This document shows, one piece after another, positions 61,765 to 64,000 of a DNA stretch of 64,000 nt (position 1 is the first letter of the stretch; the number at the start of each line of letters is the position of its first letter). The notes below the pieces were generated by a model. That model worked only from the letters and a program-made list of their open reading frames with translations, ran no database searches and was not told the DNA's origin. Source of the DNA: Ceratotherium simum simum (taxonomy: Eukaryota > Chordata > Mammalia > Perissodactyla > Rhinocerotidae); NCBI RefSeq assembly GCF_000283155.1, contig NW_004454166.1:953088-1017087 (forward strand). Reading direction: 5' to 3'. The translations under genes and the position numbers were made by a program.

Positions 61765-61975
61765 CGCTGTTGTGGGGAAAAGAGCAGGCGCTTTGGACTC
61801 GGTCTAGGTTAGGAGCCACAGCTGTGCTGCTTGCTAACTAAATAAAAAACGGAGTAACAGTTTGTTCCTGGGATTGGGGATAAGGAGACTACTACTTCTC
61901 GGGTCATTGTAAGTGCTCATTGAGATGACATATACAAAGCACCTGGTCTTCAGTAAGCCCTCAACACACCTCTCC
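61765..61975 (+). mobile_element. MIR SINE, sense, diverged
   Basis: AAAGAGCAGGCGCTTTGGAC, GTGCTGCTTGCTAACTAA and AGCACCTGGTCTTCAGTAAG with CCCTCAAC follow sense MIR. An opposite-orientation MIR scrap may follow at 61985-62045. Confidence 0.6.
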
Positions 61976-62355
61976 CTGCCCCATCAAGATCACCCAGTGA
62001 ATTAGAACCAGGACTAAAACCTAGTCCCAGTGCGCTCTCCTAGGTGACCCACAGGGAATGGGCAATGCCTTGAGGGAAGGATAAAGGGCCCTGTGCTCCC
62101 AACCACACTCAGAAAACACCACACATGCATCTGAACACAGCGTTCTGGTCTATGTCATCAAATTTCAAGGCTGACAATAAGAACAGCTTGGTTATTTCTC
62201 AGGCTGAGAAGAGCTGAGGTTTGAGGAAATGCTGAAAAGCCCAGCTGAGATTTTTGTCATCCTCAAAGTTTTGTTTTGTCTTGTTCCCAATAGTGTGTAT
62301 GTGTGTAGGTGTAGATATGTGTACAGGGCTCTTTCATGGTTTACAATATTTTGCT

Positions 62356-62681
62356 CTCTGTGCACTTTTTTTTTTTTTTTGTGAGGAAGATCAGCCCTGA
62401 GCTAACATCCATGCCAATCCTCCTGTTTTTGCTGAGGAAGACCGGCCCTGAGCTAACATCTACTGCCAATCCTCCTCCTTTTTTTTTTTTTCCCCAAAGC
62501 CCCAGTAGATAGTTGTATGTCATAGTTGCACGTCCTTCTAGTTGCTGTATGTGGGACGTGGCCTCAGCATAGCTGGAGAAGCGGTGCGTCGGTGCGCGCC
62601 CTGGATCCGAACCCAGGCCACCAGTAGCGGAGCACGCGCACTTAACCGCTAAGCCATGGGGCCGGCCCCTCTGTGCACTTT
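62356..62681 (-). mobile_element. ERE SINE, antisense, perfect 13-bp TSD, long form
   Basis: The body 62369-62668 is bracketed by CTCTGTGCACTTT at 62356-62368 and 62669-62681. It has two modules, the CCCCAGTAGATAGTTGTATG body and GGATCCGAACCCAGGCC, and ends ATGGGGCCGGCCCC. Confidence 0.95.
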
Positions 62682-62689
62682 CAAACTAA

Positions 62690-63355
62690 AATCCACAAAA
62701 CTCAAGGGAAATTCACTTTGATTTGAAGAAACATCTAAAATCATTAAGCCATTGCAGTTGCTCATTTAGTACACTTTGTAGTTATTTACACTGGTGTTTA
62801 GTATGCCTCATAATGTGGGGCATTATGTGAAAATTTTTTTTTCTTTTGTCAATACTAAATAGAGTTCTAAGCTGTTCTAGATCCTTTATTTCCCCTATTT
62901 TATTAAAAGTAACATTCCCGCCACTTTGATACTGATATGGCCTCCCCTAGGTGGGAAGTAAGTGCATTTTTTAAATTATACAAACATGGATCATTAAGTT
63001 AAGTCCTCTGCCCTCAAAATTATGTAGTGATGGAGAGGCAGATTAGAAGCCCATCGGGTGCATTTTATGTGAGTCCTCTCAGTGTGGGGCAGGGCCTTTT
63101 GTGCCCCCCACATGAACGCAATGTTGTGTGAGCTGATCCAGCTGGCCTTTCTCCCTGACCCCTTCAGGCTCCCGGAGCTGTGGCCAGACCAAGCTTCTTC
63201 CCATGTCCTCAGCCCAGCTGGGGGGTTGGAGGTTCCCTCCCCCGGAGCTTTGCTGACACGCCTCTGCCTACAGTCCCCTTCCCTGCATCCTCTGGATGCC
63301 CCAGTCCTACGCATGTCTCAGAGTCCAGCTCAGATGCCAGCTCTTCCGTGAAGCT
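62690..63355. other. Spacer, nothing recognised
   Basis: 63080-63350 contains text such as AGTCCAGCTCAGATGCCAGC that may be a sense L2 scrap. No gene. Confidence 0.4.
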
Positions 63356-63357
63356 TG

Positions 63358-63775
63358 GCTTAATGGTTACAAACCCAGTCTTTGGGATCAGGCCTGGCCT
63401 CTGATAGCAGAATGATTTCTGGTAGCAGAATGATTTGGGGTAAGTCATTTGTCACATAAGTTCTTTCCGGTTTCGTTTCTTCAGCTGTAAAATGAAGACA
63501 GTAATACTTTTAAATCAGCGCTTGTCAAACATGCAGAGCACACGAGTTCCTGGTGATCTTGTTAAAATGCCGGTTCTGATCCAGTAGGTACAGGATGGTG
63601 CCCATGAGTTGGCATTTCTAACCAGCTCCTAGGTCCTGGGAACAACATTGTGAGTTGTAAGGCTTTAGAGAGATGTTGAGAGAATACAATGAAATAATGT
63701 ATGAAAATTGCTTAATATTGTGCCCTTCAGATAGTCAGGCTTAGTAAATGGTAGCTGCTGCTGGTTTTGTTGCCT
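63358..63775 (+). mobile_element. MIR SINE, sense, split by a MER5-type insertion
   Basis: TAATGGTTACAAACCCAGTC, GGGGTAAGTCATTTGTCACA and TCAGCTGTAAAATGAAGACA lie before the insert. AGAATACAATGAAATAATGT and GTCAGGCTTAGTAAATGGTA lie after it. They join as one sense MIR. The 5' half carries an 18-bp tandem duplication. Confidence 0.75.
63516..63650 (+). mobile_element. MER5-type hAT relic inside MIR
   Basis: CAGCGCTTGTCAAACATGCA at the left, with TGTTAAAATGCCGGTTCTGA, ATCCAGTAGGTACAGGATGG and GGCATTTCTAACCAGCTCCT inside, fits a shortened MER5-like element. MIR sequence on both sides sets its limits. Confidence 0.7.
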
Positions 63776-63824
63776 TTTATTATTGGCTGATTCCCCGAGC
63801 TAAAGGTCACATTTTTATTCTTTA

Positions 63825-64000
63825 AACAAGGCTTTCCCTCTTTTATGGCACTGAGCACTTTTTCCCTTGTACTGTGGTCTTGGGGGCTTTTTTGGTAGAG
63901 ATATCTTTGTATCCTAGCGGACTTGAGGGTGAAGTCTTTATCTTATTCCTGACTCCCTCACGGTGCTTACCACGTGATCTTACACACAGCAAGTGTTTAC
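63825..64000 (+). mobile_element. L2 LINE 3' region, sense, running off the window
   Basis: TTATGGCACTGAGCACTTTT, GACTTGAGGGTGAAGTCTTT and CACGGTGCTTACCACGTGAT with AGCAAGTGTTTAC match the sense L2 3' region. It continues past the end of the window. Confidence 0.6.

Overview
This window is mammalian nuclear DNA, and almost all of it is non-coding. The clearest sign of lineage is 18 copies of a tRNA-derived SINE with a GGGGCCGGCCC-type head, a pol III box-B-like GGTTCGGATCCC and a GATCTTCCTC-type tail. This is the equine-repetitive-element (ERE) family of odd-toed ungulates. Many copies keep perfect 9-15 bp target-site duplications, so the family was active recently in this lineage. The body variants look to me more like a rhinoceros or tapir than a horse, but that rests on memory of consensus sequences and was not searched. 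Older mammal-wide layers (MIR, L2, old L1, MER5-type hAT and Tigger-like relics) fill much of the rest.

One protein gene can be read with confidence. TOMM5, the 51-residue small subunit of the mitochondrial outer-membrane import pore, lies on the + strand. Exon 1 is in a CpG island (ATG at 32118, exon end 32238), intron 1 is 3107 bases and carries two antisense L1 relics, and exon 2 ends in TGA at 35380. A poly(A) signal AATAAA lies at 35850. A second CpG island at about 51700-52450, broken by a 209-base assembly gap, lies 16 kb downstream. In human chr9p13 the gene downstream of TOMM5 on the same strand is FBXO10, so this island is probably the FBXO10 promoter and non-coding first exon. No FBXO10 coding exon is seen before the window ends.

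Layout: 1-31797 is intergenic DNA built of L2, MIR, MER5-type and ERE copies with single-copy-looking spacers. By human synteny it separates TOMM5 from FRMPD1, but no FRMPD1 exon was recognised. 31800-35880 is TOMM5. 35880-51650 is the TOMM5-to-island spacer, with a large L2-like block at 40085-43745. 51700-52450 is the second CpG island. 52500-64000 is probable FBXO10 intron 1, with a 3 kb antisense L1 relic at 55745-58870.

No operon, CRISPR array, phage, toxin or defence system is present, and I found no previously undescribed biological system. The more useful observations concern the modular tails of the SINE family, nested insertions, a few short structured motifs, and the gap in the probable FBXO10 promoter.
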